DNA of 34,101 nucleotides from Clostridia bacterium (GCA_017625935.1 JAGALA010000035.1:1-34101); one strand, 5' to 3'. Counted from the stretch's first letter, positions 23,288-31,570 are shown. The notes: a model not told the origin generated them from the sequence alone. Translations and numbers: made by a program.

Positions 23288-24697
23288 TTACTGCTTGTGA
23301 CGGCGGAACACAAGGCGGGACAGCGCGCGTGGGTTAAAGGGAATTAATGGGTAGAGATACGAGCGCTTATGGTTGACGGTTTTGGTGGTAACTATCAATA
23401 AAATTCCGATAAGTGCGCCTAAGATAAGCCCCCATATACCGAGGAAGGAGACCAAAATCAGCGTTATTATACGCACGAATTTCAAGGCGTAGCCAAGCTC
23501 GTAGTTTGACTGGGTGAAGCTTGCCATTGACACAATTGCCATATAGAAAATAACGTCGGGGCTGAGCCAGCCGACCTGCACGGCAAAATCACCGAGCAAA
23601 AGTCCGCCTATGACGCCAAAGGAATTTGACATCACGCTCGGAGTGTTAAGCGAGGCGAGCTTTAAGCCGTCAACGACAAATTCAACGAGCAAAAGCTGAA
23701 TTAAAATAGGTACGGCGCCCGTTTCCTCGGGCACGATAAAATAGAGCCACTCGGGCACTATTTCGGGGCTTGTGGCAAGATAGTACCATATTGGCGTTAA
23801 GACAACGGCGCTCCAAAAAACGAGCTGACGGACAAGGCGCAAATACGTGCCTGTTATAGGCGTATAATAATAATCGTCGGTGTCCTGCAAAAAGTCAAAG
23901 ATTGAGGTTGGCAAAATTATTGCCTCGGGCGAGGTGTCGCAAAGAATTATAACGTTTCCCTCTAAAACCGAGGCGCAGGCGCAGTCGGGGCGCTCCGTGC
24001 ATCTGACCCTCGGAAACGGATTTAAAGAGCGCTTTTTAATTAAGCACTCGACAAGGCTTTGATGCCCCATTGGCAAGGCGTCGGTTTTTATTGCTTTTAT
24101 CTTGTCAATTATGCTTTTTACGAACACAGGGTCGGCTTTTTTATTTAGATACACAACGGCAACGTCGGTTTTTGAAAGCTCCCCGACACACATATATTTC
24201 ACGGTTAATTCGGGTGCGCGTATTCTGCGCCGTATCATTGCGGTATTAAAAATCAAGGTTTCCACAAAGCCGTCGCGTGCGCCGCGCATTACTCTGTCGT
24301 TTTCGGGCTCGTCCGTGTTTCTTGCAGGGTATGAGCGCGCATCAACGATTATCGCGCCGTCACCAAAGCCGCCTGCCAAAATTGCCGAGCAGCCCGAGAG
24401 CACCGCTGTCACCACCGCGTCAACATCGTATGCGGTATCCACCTCGACGCTTGGAACTGTTCTTGCAAATTTTTCGCAAGCACCCGCCTCTCCGTTTCCG
24501 AAATCCTTGACGGTGGTTAGGTGCATAATCAGCTTTTGCATAATTGCGCTTGTAACAAAGCCGTCAACGTAGTACATATATATTCTTTCGCCGTTTATTT
24601 CCATTTCGCGCTTGATAATATCAAAGCTTTCCTTGGGTCTTATTACCTCGTCTATCATTTCTATATTTTCGTCTAAATTAAAGGTGAGCGCACGCAT
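23288..24697 (-). CDS. spoVAF: SpoVAF-like GerA-family spore germination membrane protein
   Basis: This 469-residue protein belongs to the GerA A-subunit family. The segment FPRVRCTERPDCACASVLEG, then CDTSPEAIILPTSIFDFLQ and TGTYLRLVRQ, is closest to SpoVAF. The soluble N-terminal part spans about 270 residues; five or six hydrophobic segments follow, and the tail is basic (RLVFRRHKQ). SpoVAF-type proteins sit in the inner spore membrane and act with the SpoVA dipicolinate channel and germinant receptors. No other spoVA or ger gene is adjacent, unlike the usual spoVA cluster. Its ribosome site GGAGG lies within the terminator hairpin of the upstream gene, leaving no obvious promoter. Confidence 0.85.
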   Translation of the reverse strand: MRALTFNLDENIEMIDEVIRPKESFDIIKREMEINGERIYMYYVDGFVTSAIMQKLIMHLTTVKDFGNGEAGACEKFARTVPSVEVDTAYDVDAVVTAVLSGCSAILAGGFGDGAIIVDARSYPARNTDEPENDRVMRGARDGFVETLIFNTAMIRRRIRAPELTVKYMCVGELSKTDVAVVYLNKKADPVFVKSIIDKIKAIKTDALPMGHQSLVECLIKKRSLNPFPRVRCTERPDCACASVLEGNVIILCDTSPEAIILPTSIFDFLQDTDDYYYTPITGTYLRLVRQLVFWSAVVLTPIWYYLATSPEIVPEWLYFIVPEETGAVPILIQLLLVEFVVDGLKLASLNTPSVMSNSFGVIGGLLLGDFAVQVGWLSPDVIFYMAIVSMASFTQSNYELGYALKFVRIITLILVSFLGIWGLILGALIGILLIVTTKTVNHKRSYLYPLIPFNPRALSRLVFRRHKQ

Positions 24698-24738
24698 AAA
24701 AAAACCTCCGCAGATACTTTTTAGTAGTATTTGCGGAG
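24698..24738 (-). terminator. Terminator hairpin containing the spoVAF-like ribosome site
   Basis: On the minus strand CTCCGCA-A-ATACT pairs with AGTAT-C-TGCGGAG (12 bp with one A-C mismatch, 7-base loop), then G and seven T, then ATG. The GGAGG at 24705-24709 falls in the 3' arm. It probably ends transcription from the upstream methyltransferase gene. Confidence 0.75.
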
Positions 24739-24751
24739 ATTGTTTATTTAA

Positions 24752-25867
24752 TCATTTATTCTTGAAAAATTGGTAAAAATAGCACGGAATCATACCGTTA
24801 TACAGCTTTCTTACCTTATCTGCGCGTCTGCCGAAAAGATTTTGAAATCCCTCGTGGCTTGTCATAACATACTGCTGCCATCTATCAAGGGTGGAAAAGT
24901 GCTTGCCCATTTTGCGGTAAAGCTCCTCGGTTTCCTTCATTGTAAGGAGGCGCTCACCGTACGGTGGGTTGCAAACAATTGTGCCGCGGCGCCCCTCGGT
25001 TGTTATCGTCAAGGCATCCTGCTTAAATATTTTTATATGACTGAGTACCCCTGCGTTTTTGGCGTTTTCCTTGGCAATTTCAATACATTCGGGGTCGATG
25101 TCCGAGGCATACGCTTCAAATTTACTGTCGCGCTTTTCTAAGTCCTTAGCTTCCTCTCTTGCCCTCTGCCATATCGATTTATCAAGCTGAGGGAATGCTT
25201 CAGATGAGAAGGAGCGGTTTATTCCCGGGGCAATATTCAAGATTTGCATTGTACCCTCAATTGCGATAGTGCCCGAGCCGCAAAACGGATCCCACAGAAG
25301 CACATCCTCACGCGGACGTGAGAGCTTTGCAAGCGCCGCACCAAGCGTTTCTCTTATAGGTGCATCGTTTGATTTCGGACGGTAGCCCCTTTTATGAAGC
25401 GGAGTGCCCGAGGTATCAATCATAAGCGTGCAACGGTTTTTGAAGATGAAAAAGTCAATTTGATATTTTACGCCCGTTTCCTCGAACCACGAAATGCCGT
25501 ATTCAAGGGAAAGACGGGAAGCTATTGCTTTTTTAATAATTTTTTGGCAGTCGGGCACGGAGAAAAGCGTGCTTTTAATTGAATGACCGCGCACGGGGAA
25601 CGAGTCACACTTCCCTATCCACGCGTGCCACGGGAGCGATTTTGCGCCCTCAAAAAGCTCGTCAAATGTGGTGGCGTAAAACTCGCCCATTTTAATATAA
25701 ATTCTTTCCGCAAAGCGGAGCGATATGCTCGCCCTTGCAAGTGCGCTTTCGTCACCCACAAAGCTGATTCTGCCGTCCATTGTTTCGGTGCGGCGGTAGC
25801 CAAGGGCGTCAATTTCCTCGCCCAGGAGCCCTTCAAGCCCGAAAAGGCAGGTTGCAACGTATTCCAT
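24752..25867 (-). CDS. THUMP-domain class I RNA methyltransferase (RlmL-N/YpsC-like)
   Basis: This 371-residue protein belongs to the COG0116 group, whose E. coli member makes m2G2445 in 23S rRNA. A THUMP-like RNA-binding region spans about 45-155. The SAM motif is LLWDPFCGSGTIAIEG (from 191), the acidic loop is ASDIDPECIEIA (from about 254), and the catalytic motif is CNPPYGERL (299-307). Length fits the Firmicutes YpsC-type protein, which lacks the RlmK half. Its ATG overlaps the kinase stop codon by one base (TAATG), so the two are translationally coupled. The target base is inferred from family only. Confidence 0.9.
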   Translation of the reverse strand: MEYVATCLFGLEGLLGEEIDALGYRRTETMDGRISFVGDESALARASISLRFAERIYIKMGEFYATTFDELFEGAKSLPWHAWIGKCDSFPVRGHSIKSTLFSVPDCQKIIKKAIASRLSLEYGISWFEETGVKYQIDFFIFKNRCTLMIDTSGTPLHKRGYRPKSNDAPIRETLGAALAKLSRPREDVLLWDPFCGSGTIAIEGTMQILNIAPGINRSFSSEAFPQLDKSIWQRAREEAKDLEKRDSKFEAYASDIDPECIEIAKENAKNAGVLSHIKIFKQDALTITTEGRRGTIVCNPPYGERLLTMKETEELYRKMGKHFSTLDRWQQYVMTSHEGFQNLFGRRADKVRKLYNGMIPCYFYQFFKNK

Positions 25868-27531
25868 TATTTATCTCCTTTTGGCAAGCTCTTTGGGTTT
25901 CTCGGCAAGGTGAACGAGAACATACACCATTTTTCGTACTCGCTCTCTACCGTTATTTTTTGTCCGTGTGCTTCAACTATCGTCTTTGTGATAAAGAGTC
26001 CCAAGCCTGTGCCTGTTTTATCAAGGCCGCGGCTATTATCGCTCTTATAGAATCGGTCAAAGACGTACGGTATATCATCGCTTGCTATACCGATGCCCTC
26101 ATTGTACATTGTGAAGCGCACAGTGTAGTTTGAATCATATTTTATGCTAACCCTGTAAAGTCCCTCGTTATACGAGAACTTAATTGCGTTGTGGCAAAGG
26201 TTGTATATAACCTGGTTAATTGCGTCCGTGTCGCCATATACCATCATATCGAAGTCGTCGGTGTCGAACTCGACGTTCAGCTTCTTTTCCTCAAGCTGAT
26301 TTTCAAATGAAAGCACCGTTTGGCGCGTCAGCTCACAGATATTAAATTGCTTAAATTCAAACTTTCTCTCGCCCGATTGCAGACGTGAGATATCAAGAAG
26401 CGAGGTAACCAAGCGGCTGAGGCGCTTAACCTCATTTTTAATTATATTTAGGTAGTAGTCCTGCTTGTCGCGAGGAATTGCACCGTCCAAAATTCCGTCA
26501 ACAAAGCCCGCAATTGTGGTCATTGGGGTTTTTAGGTCGTGCGAAACGTTGCTTAAAAAGTTCTTTTGCATTTCGTCCTTAGACTCAATTGCGCTTGCCA
26601 TTTGGTTAAAGGACTCGGCAAGCTCGGCAAGCTCGTTGTTTCCGCGCACCTTAACGCGCACGTTGAATTTGCCGCGTGAGAAGCTCTTTGCCGCTTGACC
26701 TATTTGGCGAAGTGGCTTCATTGAATAATAGCTGATGCCGAAGATTGCAACGAGTGATGCAATCATAATCCAAATAAGCGTGGAGATAATTGCCGTCATC
26801 ATTCCCTTAAGCATTTTGTCCTGCTCGGTATTACCCGCGTCATAGCAAATAACGACACCAAGGAGCTTTTCCTGAAGCACGGGTTTTATCTCTATATCCG
26901 TGTCAGAATCCTTGCCGTCGGAGCTTTCGCCCGAGTCGGTTGCCAAAAGGCTAATGCCCGCCGCGCTCTTTGCATCCTCCTTGTCCTCTTCCTCAACGGG
27001 AGGCTCAACCATTGTGGTAATTGCCTTGGCGTAAAGATATACCTCGTTTGAAAAATAGCCGTCACAGCTATCGTTCAAGGATACCGCCTTGTTCGACTGA
27101 ACGCGATTAAGAAAGCCAAGGGGAAGCTGCTCCCTTGAGATAATTTCGGGGAGGTTTTCAGTATATTCATATGAAACGCTCACACCGTCCTCGCCCTTTG
27201 TTGCGTGCAAAATGAGATTGCCCTCTCCGTCAAAGACCAATGCGCCTGTTTGAGGGGAAATTAAAAACAAAGTTTTTAACGCCTCGGCAAGTGAGGCGCT
27301 CAATTTGCCGTTTTCGTCCTTGATTTCGGGCAAAACGCCGTCATTTTCTTCTACCCTGAAATACGAGGAGAGCGTTACGTTTGACTCATACATTTCCTTC
27401 AGCTTTAAATCAAGTGTGAAGTTCGTTATGATATTTGTAATAATCATACCGAGAATAAGTATTGTCAAAATCATTATAGTCATAAAGGTAAGCATATACC
27501 TTGTATGGATACTTTTTAGGTAGCGTTTCAT
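25867..27531 (-). CDS. Membrane sensor histidine kinase (HAMP-HisKA-HATPase)
   Basis: This 554-residue kinase has a first membrane helix at about 12-37, an extracytoplasmic sensor region at 38-243, a second helix at 244-268, a HAMP domain at 269-320, and the phospho-acceptor His331 in NVSHDLKTPM. The ATPase domain shows the N box NLCHNAIKFS, G1 NEGIGI, the F box FDRFYKSD and G2 GTGLGLF. The sensor region carries an acidic, low-complexity insertion around 175-217. The start at 27531 is set by AAGGAGGAG. It is followed by an overlapping methyltransferase gene rather than a regulator; the likely partner regulator is on the other strand at 29.5 kb. Confidence 0.93.
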   Translation of the reverse strand: MKRYLKSIHTRYMLTFMTIMILTILILGMIITNIITNFTLDLKLKEMYESNVTLSSYFRVEENDGVLPEIKDENGKLSASLAEALKTLFLISPQTGALVFDGEGNLILHATKGEDGVSVSYEYTENLPEIISREQLPLGFLNRVQSNKAVSLNDSCDGYFSNEVYLYAKAITTMVEPPVEEEDKEDAKSAAGISLLATDSGESSDGKDSDTDIEIKPVLQEKLLGVVICYDAGNTEQDKMLKGMMTAIISTLIWIMIASLVAIFGISYYSMKPLRQIGQAAKSFSRGKFNVRVKVRGNNELAELAESFNQMASAIESKDEMQKNFLSNVSHDLKTPMTTIAGFVDGILDGAIPRDKQDYYLNIIKNEVKRLSRLVTSLLDISRLQSGERKFEFKQFNICELTRQTVLSFENQLEEKKLNVEFDTDDFDMMVYGDTDAINQVIYNLCHNAIKFSYNEGLYRVSIKYDSNYTVRFTMYNEGIGIASDDIPYVFDRFYKSDNSRGLDKTGTGLGLFITKTIVEAHGQKITVESEYEKWCMFSFTLPRNPKSLPKGDK

Positions 27532-27571
27532 TTTCTCCTCCTTTCGCGCTGACTGATTCATAAATAATAGC

Positions 27572-27596
27572 GGCGGGAGCAAGCCCCCGCCCTACA
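27572..27596. repeat. REP-like palindrome with CCCTAC tail
   Basis: GGCGGGAGC-AA-GCCCCCGCC, then CTAC, lies in the spacer between the LURP-one-like gene and the kinase. One pair is imperfect on the plus strand and becomes G-U on the minus strand. Related stem-plus-tail elements occur at 30377-30403 and 30448-30470. Confidence 0.55.
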
Positions 27597-27638
27597 AGTT
27601 ATGTCGGGTTTTTGCCCTATTTTTTACTTATTTGCATT

Positions 27639-28112
27639 TTAATTATTTCTTGAACACTTCTCTGCATCTATTGCAAGAACGAGCATTAGAGCATAAACAG
27701 CATCGTCGTGATCCCAAACATCAATAACGTACGTGTCCCTGAGCTTCCAGACCTCTTTTGAAACGGTGGCGACAAGTGCGCCGCTTTCGCTTTTAATGGA
27801 ATAATCCCATTCGAACAAGTCACCCTCTACCTGCCAGCCGTTATAATCGATGCTGAATTTAGGTCGGAATAATGAAAGCTCCTTTTTAATGTTGCCTATG
27901 TATCTATCGCCGAGATACATTTCAAATTTAGGAAGCCAGCTGAGAACTTTTTCCCTAATACAGCCGATTTCGTTGCCCTGCGCGTCGTAAATACGCAAAA
28001 GGTGTCCCCAAGCGAGCTTGCCCTCAACCGTATAGACGGTGTTACCTGCTTCGTCATATATATCGTAGCTGTCGAACCACGAAAAAAGCCGTTGCTTAAA
28101 TAAAAGCCGCAT
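27639..28112 (-). CDS. LURP-one-related (Tubby-like fold) protein
   Basis: This 157-residue protein matches the LURP-one-related/YxjI family: a run of beta-strand pairs such as FDSYDIYDEAGNTVYTVEGK, LLRIYDAQGNEIGCIREK and YNGWQVEGDLFEWDYSI, the last being the family's most conserved part. The fold resembles the Tubby C-terminal domain and may bind lipid or membrane, but bacterial roles are undefined. The start has GGAGG five bases upstream. It sits 36 bases after ychF, so the two are probably co-transcribed. Confidence 0.8.
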   Translation of the reverse strand: MRLLFKQRLFSWFDSYDIYDEAGNTVYTVEGKLAWGHLLRIYDAQGNEIGCIREKVLSWLPKFEMYLGDRYIGNIKKELSLFRPKFSIDYNGWQVEGDLFEWDYSIKSESGALVATVSKEVWKLRDTYVIDVWDHDDAVYALMLVLAIDAEKCSRNN

Positions 28113-28148
28113 AAAATCCTCCGCTTAATTGATGTTTAATTGAGTGGA

Positions 28149-29240
28149 TTATACGTTAAATCTAAAGAGTACAATATCTCCGTCGTTAATTACGTATTCC
28201 TTGCCCTCGGAGCGAACGAGTCCCTTTTCCTTTGCCACGTTCATAGAGCCGCAGGCAACGAGGTCATCAAAGGAAACAATCTCCGCGCGTATAAAGCCGC
28301 GCTCAAAGTCGGAGTGGATTTTGCCTGCAGCACCGGGTGCCTTTGTACCCTTGGTGATTGTCCAAGCGCGAACCTCCTTCGGTCCTGCTGTAAGATAGCT
28401 GATAAGTCCAAGGAGTGAGTAGCTTGCCTTGATAAGACGGTCAAGACCGCTTTCGCTGATACCGAGGTCTGAAAGGAACATTTCCTTGTCCTCGCCCTCA
28501 AGCTCCGCAATTTCCGCCTCGATTTCTGCGCAAACAGGGATAACCTCGCTCTTTTCGCTCCTTGCAAATTCGGTTACTCTTGCAAGAAATTCATTTGCTT
28601 CAAGGTTTCCAAGGTCGTTTTCGCTGATATTTGCCGCATAGATAACGGGCTTAATTGTGAGGAGTGCAACCTCGCTAATCCACGCCTGCTCCTCCTCGCT
28701 ATAATCGAGTGAGCGTGCGCTCTTGCCACTTTCAAGCACCTTCATAACGCGCTCGTAAAGGTCAAGCTTCGGTGCCAAGGTCTTGTCGCCCTTCATTGCC
28801 TTTTTCACGTTATCAATTCTTCTTTCAAGGATTTCCATATCCGAGAAGATAAGCTCTAAGTTTATGGTTTCAAGGTCACGGAGTGGGTCAATTGAGCCGT
28901 CAACGTGAATAATATCGTTATTTTCAAAGCAACGCACAACGTGTACAATTGCGTCAACCTCTCTTATGTGTGAAAGGAATTTATTTCCAAGACCCTCGCC
29001 GCGGCTCGCACCCTTAACAAGTCCTGCAATATCAACAAATTCGATAACAGCGGGAGTATAGAGTTCGGGATTATACATTTTTGCAAGCACGTCAAGACGT
29101 GAATCGGGCACTGCAACAACGCCAACGTTTGGCTCAATTGTGCAGAACGGGTAGTTTGCGCTCTGTGCGCCTGCATTTGTAAGTGCGTTAAAAAGTGTGC
29201 TTTTTCCTACGTTAGGAAGTCCAACAATACCAAGCTTCAT
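28149..29240 (-). CDS. ychF: Redox-regulated ATPase YchF (OLA1 family)
   Basis: This 363-residue Obg-family P-loop protein prefers ATP and binds ribosomes. G1 is GLPNVGKS (7-14), followed by [14 protein letters not shown] and the G3 motif [17 protein letters not shown]. The G4 motif NKxD is replaced by a NISE-type sequence, the family's reason for ATP preference. The C-terminal TGS-like domain ends in [10 protein letters not shown]. Length is typical. A near-consensus promoter lies upstream, divergent from the response regulator. Confidence 0.96.
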   Translation of the reverse strand: MKLGIVGLPNVGKSTLFNALTNAGAQSANYPFCTIEPNVGVVAVPDSRLDVLAKMYNPELYTPAVIEFVDIAGLVKGASRGEGLGNKFLSHIREVDAIVHVVRCFENNDIIHVDGSIDPLRDLETINLELIFSDMEILERRIDNVKKAMKGDKTLAPKLDLYERVMKVLESGKSARSLDYSEEEQAWISEVALLTIKPVIYAANISENDLGNLEANEFLARVTEFARSEKSEVIPVCAEIEAEIAELEGEDKEMFLSDLGISESGLDRLIKASYSLLGLISYLTAGPKEVRAWTITKGTKAPGAAGKIHSDFERGFIRAEIVSFDDLVACGSMNVAKEKGLVRSEGKEYVINDGDIVLFRFNV

Positions 29241-29273
29241 ATTTTTACCTCATAATGTTTAATTATCCCTATA

Positions 29274-29302
29274 ATTATACATTATTTTTTGTGCGCGTGC
29301 AA
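29274..29302 (-). promoter_or_regulatory. Sigma-A promoter of ychF
   Basis: On the minus strand TTGCAC (29297-29302) is followed after 17 bases by TATAAT (29274-29279). Confidence 0.75.
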
Positions 29303-29426
29303 GTAAAAAGAAAAAAATTTCAAAAATTTGTATATTTTTATTATTATTACACATCTTCCTCACACAATTTTCACATTACTGTTGTAAAATTATTAAGCGA
29401 TTGTGAATTTTTTTGTTAAAAAGTTA

Positions 29427-29455
29427 TTTACAATTTGATTTTTGTGTGATATAAT
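29427..29455 (+). promoter_or_regulatory. Sigma-A promoter of the response regulator
   Basis: TTTACA (29427-29432) is followed after 17 bases by TATAAT (29450-29455), about 40 bases before the start codon. Confidence 0.75.
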
Positions 29456-29496
29456 TCTTTTTGGAATTCATAATTATTTAATATTTGGAGGTTAAT

Positions 29497-30198
29497 ATGC
29501 TCGGTACTAAGATGCTTGTTATTGACGATGATGTTAATATCTGTGAGCTGATTAAGGTTTATTTTCAAAATGAGGGATACGAGGTTGCTATTGCCAACGA
29601 CGGCGTTAGCGGTATGCAAATGTTCAAAAGCTACGACCCTGATATTGTTCTTCTCGACCTTATGCTTCCAAAGAAGGATGGCACGGACGTTTGCCGCGAG
29701 ATAAGAGCAAACTCAAACAAGCCGATGATTATGATTACAGCCAAGGGCGGCGTTTTTGACAAGGTGCTTGGACTTGAGCTTGGTGCGGACGACTTTGTTG
29801 TAAAGCCGTTTGATATGCAGGAGCTCTTGGCAAGAGTTAAGGCGGTGCTTCGCAGATACAGCACAATGGAGCTTCACGCGGACAAGGACACCTTGCGCTT
29901 TGACAACCTTGAAATCAGTCTTTCCAACCACGAGCTTAAAATCAAGGGTGAGAGCGTTGACCTTCCAAACAAGGAGTTTATGCTGCTCCACTTCCTTGCA
30001 AAGAACTTTAACAGGGTTTTCACAAGAGATCAGCTTCTTAACAAGGTTTGGTCCTTTGACTACCTCGGGGATTCTCGTACGGTTGACGTACACATCAAGC
30101 GTCTGCGCGAAAAGCTTTCGGGCGTTTCAACCAAGTGGGAGCTTCGCACAATCTGGGGCGTTGGCTACAAGTTTGAGGTATTTCAGAATAATGACTAA
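29497..30198 (+). CDS. OmpR/PhoB-family response regulator
   Basis: This 233-residue protein has a receiver domain with acidic pocket Asp10-Asp12, phospho-acceptor Asp54 in VLLDLMLP, Thr81 and Lys103. The DNA-binding winged helix occupies about residues 130-230 and includes LNKVWSFDYLGDSRTVDVHIKRLREKL. A frame starting with TTG at 29485 exists, but the ATG at 29497 has GGAGG five bases upstream. It is monocistronic, ending at a terminator. The closest kinase is the one at 25.9-27.5 kb on the opposite strand; pairing is inferred from proximity. Confidence 0.95.
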   Translation: MLGTKMLVIDDDVNICELIKVYFQNEGYEVAIANDGVSGMQMFKSYDPDIVLLDLMLPKKDGTDVCREIRANSNKPMIMITAKGGVFDKVLGLELGADDFVVKPFDMQELLARVKAVLRRYSTMELHADKDTLRFDNLEISLSNHELKIKGESVDLPNKEFMLLHFLAKNFNRVFTRDQLLNKVWSFDYLGDSRTVDVHIKRLREKLSGVSTKWELRTIWGVGYKFEVFQNND

Positions 30199-30205
30199 AG
30201 ATATA

Positions 30206-30236
30206 AAGACTACGGCAAACCGTCGTGGTCTTTTTT
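30206..30236 (+). terminator. Terminator after the response regulator
   Basis: AAGACTACGG and CCGTCGTGGTCTT pair around CAAA with a small bulge and run into TTTTTT. Confidence 0.75.
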
Positions 30237-30240
30237 CTAT

Positions 30241-30309
30241 CCCTCAGTCACTTCGTGACAGCTCAACACAAGGTACGCCCTAAAGGGTGCCTTACATAAA
30301 GGAGCCAAG
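30241..30309. repeat. REP/MITE-like palindromic element
   Basis: It contains GTCAC-TTC-GTGAC (30247-30259) and AAGGTACGCCC-TAAA-GGGTGCCTT (30270-30293), with GCTC (30261-30264) able to pair with GAGC (30302-30305). I recall similar CCCTCAGTCAC...GTGACAGCTC elements in gut Clostridia. The spacer 30199-30530 has no gene; it holds terminators and repeats only. Confidence 0.6.
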
Positions 30310-30339
30310 AAATTTGAGGTATTTCAGAATGATGACTAA
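30301..30339 (+). pseudogene. Duplicated response-regulator 3' end (remnant)
   Basis: Bases 30313-30339 repeat 30172-30198 with one mismatch in 27, including the stop codon. In frame it reads GAKKFEVFQNDD-stop, against VGYKFEVFQNND-stop at the real gene end. No upstream coding part remains. Confidence 0.7.
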
Positions 30340-30345
30340 TAAATC

Positions 30346-30374
30346 AAGCCACGGCAGCTCATGTGGCTTTTTTT
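30346..30374 (+). terminator. Second terminator, after the duplicated 3' end
   Basis: AAGCCAC pairs with GTGGCTT and is followed by TTTTT. It occupies the same place relative to the remnant as the first terminator does to the gene. Confidence 0.7.
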
Positions 30375-30376
30375 GC

Positions 30377-30403
30377 GGGACGTCGTGGGCGCCGTCCCCT
30401 ACA
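30377..30403. repeat. REP-like palindrome with CCCCTACA tail
   Basis: GGGACG (30377-30382) pairs with CGTCCC (30393-30398), followed by CTACAA. It belongs to the same class as 27572-27596. Confidence 0.5.
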
Positions 30404-30408
30404 ATGAT

Positions 30409-30436
30409 AAAGACCGCGGTTTTCCGCGGTCTTTTT
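30409..30436. terminator. Bidirectional terminator
   Basis: AAAGACCGCGG pairs perfectly with CCGCGGTCTTT around TTTT, flanked by A- and T-runs. Confidence 0.8.
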
Positions 30437-30447
30437 AATTCTTTAAC

Positions 30448-30470
30448 GGACGAGCAATGCTCGCCCCTAC
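30448..30470. repeat. REP-like palindrome with CCCCTAC tail
   Basis: CGAGCA-A-TGCTCG (30451-30463), then CCCCTAC. It is the third member of the class in this window. Confidence 0.5.
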
Positions 30471-30504
30471 CACCACCGCAAAGAATATCACGCCCAAAGC
30501 TCAT

Positions 30505-30532
30505 AAAAAAGAGGTCTTGCGACCTCTTTTTT
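30505..30532 (-). terminator. Terminator overlapping the trpS stop codon
   Basis: AAAAAAGAGGTC pairs perfectly with GACCTCTTTTTT around TTGC; the trpS stop lies within its 5' arm on the minus strand. It is symmetric and could work both ways. Confidence 0.85.
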
Positions 30533-31535
30533 AGAATTTTAATTCGGTGAAGCCGATCTTGCGGCGCACCTTGGAAAGTGTCTTTCTTGCGTGGCGGTAG
30601 GCGTCGGTTGCGCCCTGCTTCATAACCTCCTCGAGGTATGCTTTGTCAGCCATTAAGCGGTTAAATTCCTCGCGCACGGGCGCTAACGCATCTGCACACG
30701 CTTCACCAACGGCGAGCTTAAATTCGCCATAGCCCTTGTCCTCAAATTCCTTGATTGCTTCGTCAACGGTTTTGCCCGAGAAGCAGGAATAGATGCTTAA
30801 GAGGTTGGAAATGCCGTCCTTGCCCTCGCCTGTGCAAATTTCATTGCCCGAGTCGGTCACTGCTCTTTTGAACTTTCTTATGATATCGTCCTTGGAATCA
30901 AGGATTCTGACTACTGCGTTTTCGTTTGCATCGGATTTGCTCATCTTCTTTGTCGGGTCTTGAAGTGACATAATTTTAGCGCCGCCCTTGGAGATATAGC
31001 CGTCGGGCACAACGAAGGTTTCACCGTAGATTTGGTTGAAGCGGTTTGCAATATCACGCGCAAGCTCAAGATGCTGCTTTTGGTCTGAGCCAACAGGCAC
31101 AAGCTCTGTTTGGTAAAGCAAGATATCGGCTGCCATAAGCGACGGGTAGGTGAAAAGACCTGCGTTAATGTTATCCGCGTTCTTTGCGCTCTTGTCCTTA
31201 AACTGTGTCATTCTTGAAAGCTCACCGAACATTGTGTAGCAGTCGAGAATCCAGCCAAGCTCCGCGTGACCGGGCACGTGGCTTTGAACAAAAAGCGTAT
31301 TCTTTTGAGGGTCAAGACCGCACGCGATATAGAGCGCGAGCGTTTCGTAGGTACGGCGGCGAAGCTCTGCCGGCACCTGTCTAACCGTAATTGCGTGCAT
31401 ATCAACAACGCAATAATAGCAATGGTATTCCTCGGAAAATGCGCTGAAGTTTTTAATAGCGCCGAGGTAGTTTCCTATTGTAAGGTTTCCCGACGGCTGT
31501 ACGCCCGAGAAAACCACCTTTTTGTCATTATACAT
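30531..31535 (-). CDS. trpS: Tryptophanyl-tRNA synthetase
   Basis: This 334-residue class I synthetase charges tRNA-Trp. The HIGH-equivalent is TIGN in FSGVQPSGNLTIGNYLGA, and the KMSKS loop is present as KKMSKSDANE. Length matches bacterial TrpS. The frame is open to 31580, but the ATG at 31535 with AGGAG upstream gives the normal N terminus. Its promoter sits inside the end of the upstream permease gene. The leader is too short for a T-box or trp attenuator. Confidence 0.96.
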   Translation of the reverse strand: MYNDKKVVFSGVQPSGNLTIGNYLGAIKNFSAFSEEYHCYYCVVDMHAITVRQVPAELRRRTYETLALYIACGLDPQKNTLFVQSHVPGHAELGWILDCYTMFGELSRMTQFKDKSAKNADNINAGLFTYPSLMAADILLYQTELVPVGSDQKQHLELARDIANRFNQIYGETFVVPDGYISKGGAKIMSLQDPTKKMSKSDANENAVVRILDSKDDIIRKFKRAVTDSGNEICTGEGKDGISNLLSIYSCFSGKTVDEAIKEFEDKGYGEFKLAVGEACADALAPVREEFNRLMADKAYLEEVMKQGATDAYRHARKTLSKVRRKIGFTELKF

Positions 31536-31570
31536 ACTAAAAAATCTCCTACCAAAGAAATATATAGTAT

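Noticed and set aside
24102..24572. 156-codon open frame on the plus strand
   Set aside because: It lies fully antisense to the SpoVAF-like gene, has no ribosome site, and its translation is low-complexity with no family resemblance.
25583..26050. 155-codon open frame on the plus strand
   Set aside because: It spans the ends of two well-supported minus-strand genes (methyltransferase and kinase) and has no initiation signal or recognisable motif.
29340..29440. Pho-box-like direct repeats before the response regulator
   Set aside because: TTTACA/GTTAAA-like words occur, but spacing is irregular and the region is very AT-rich, so the match is not better than chance.
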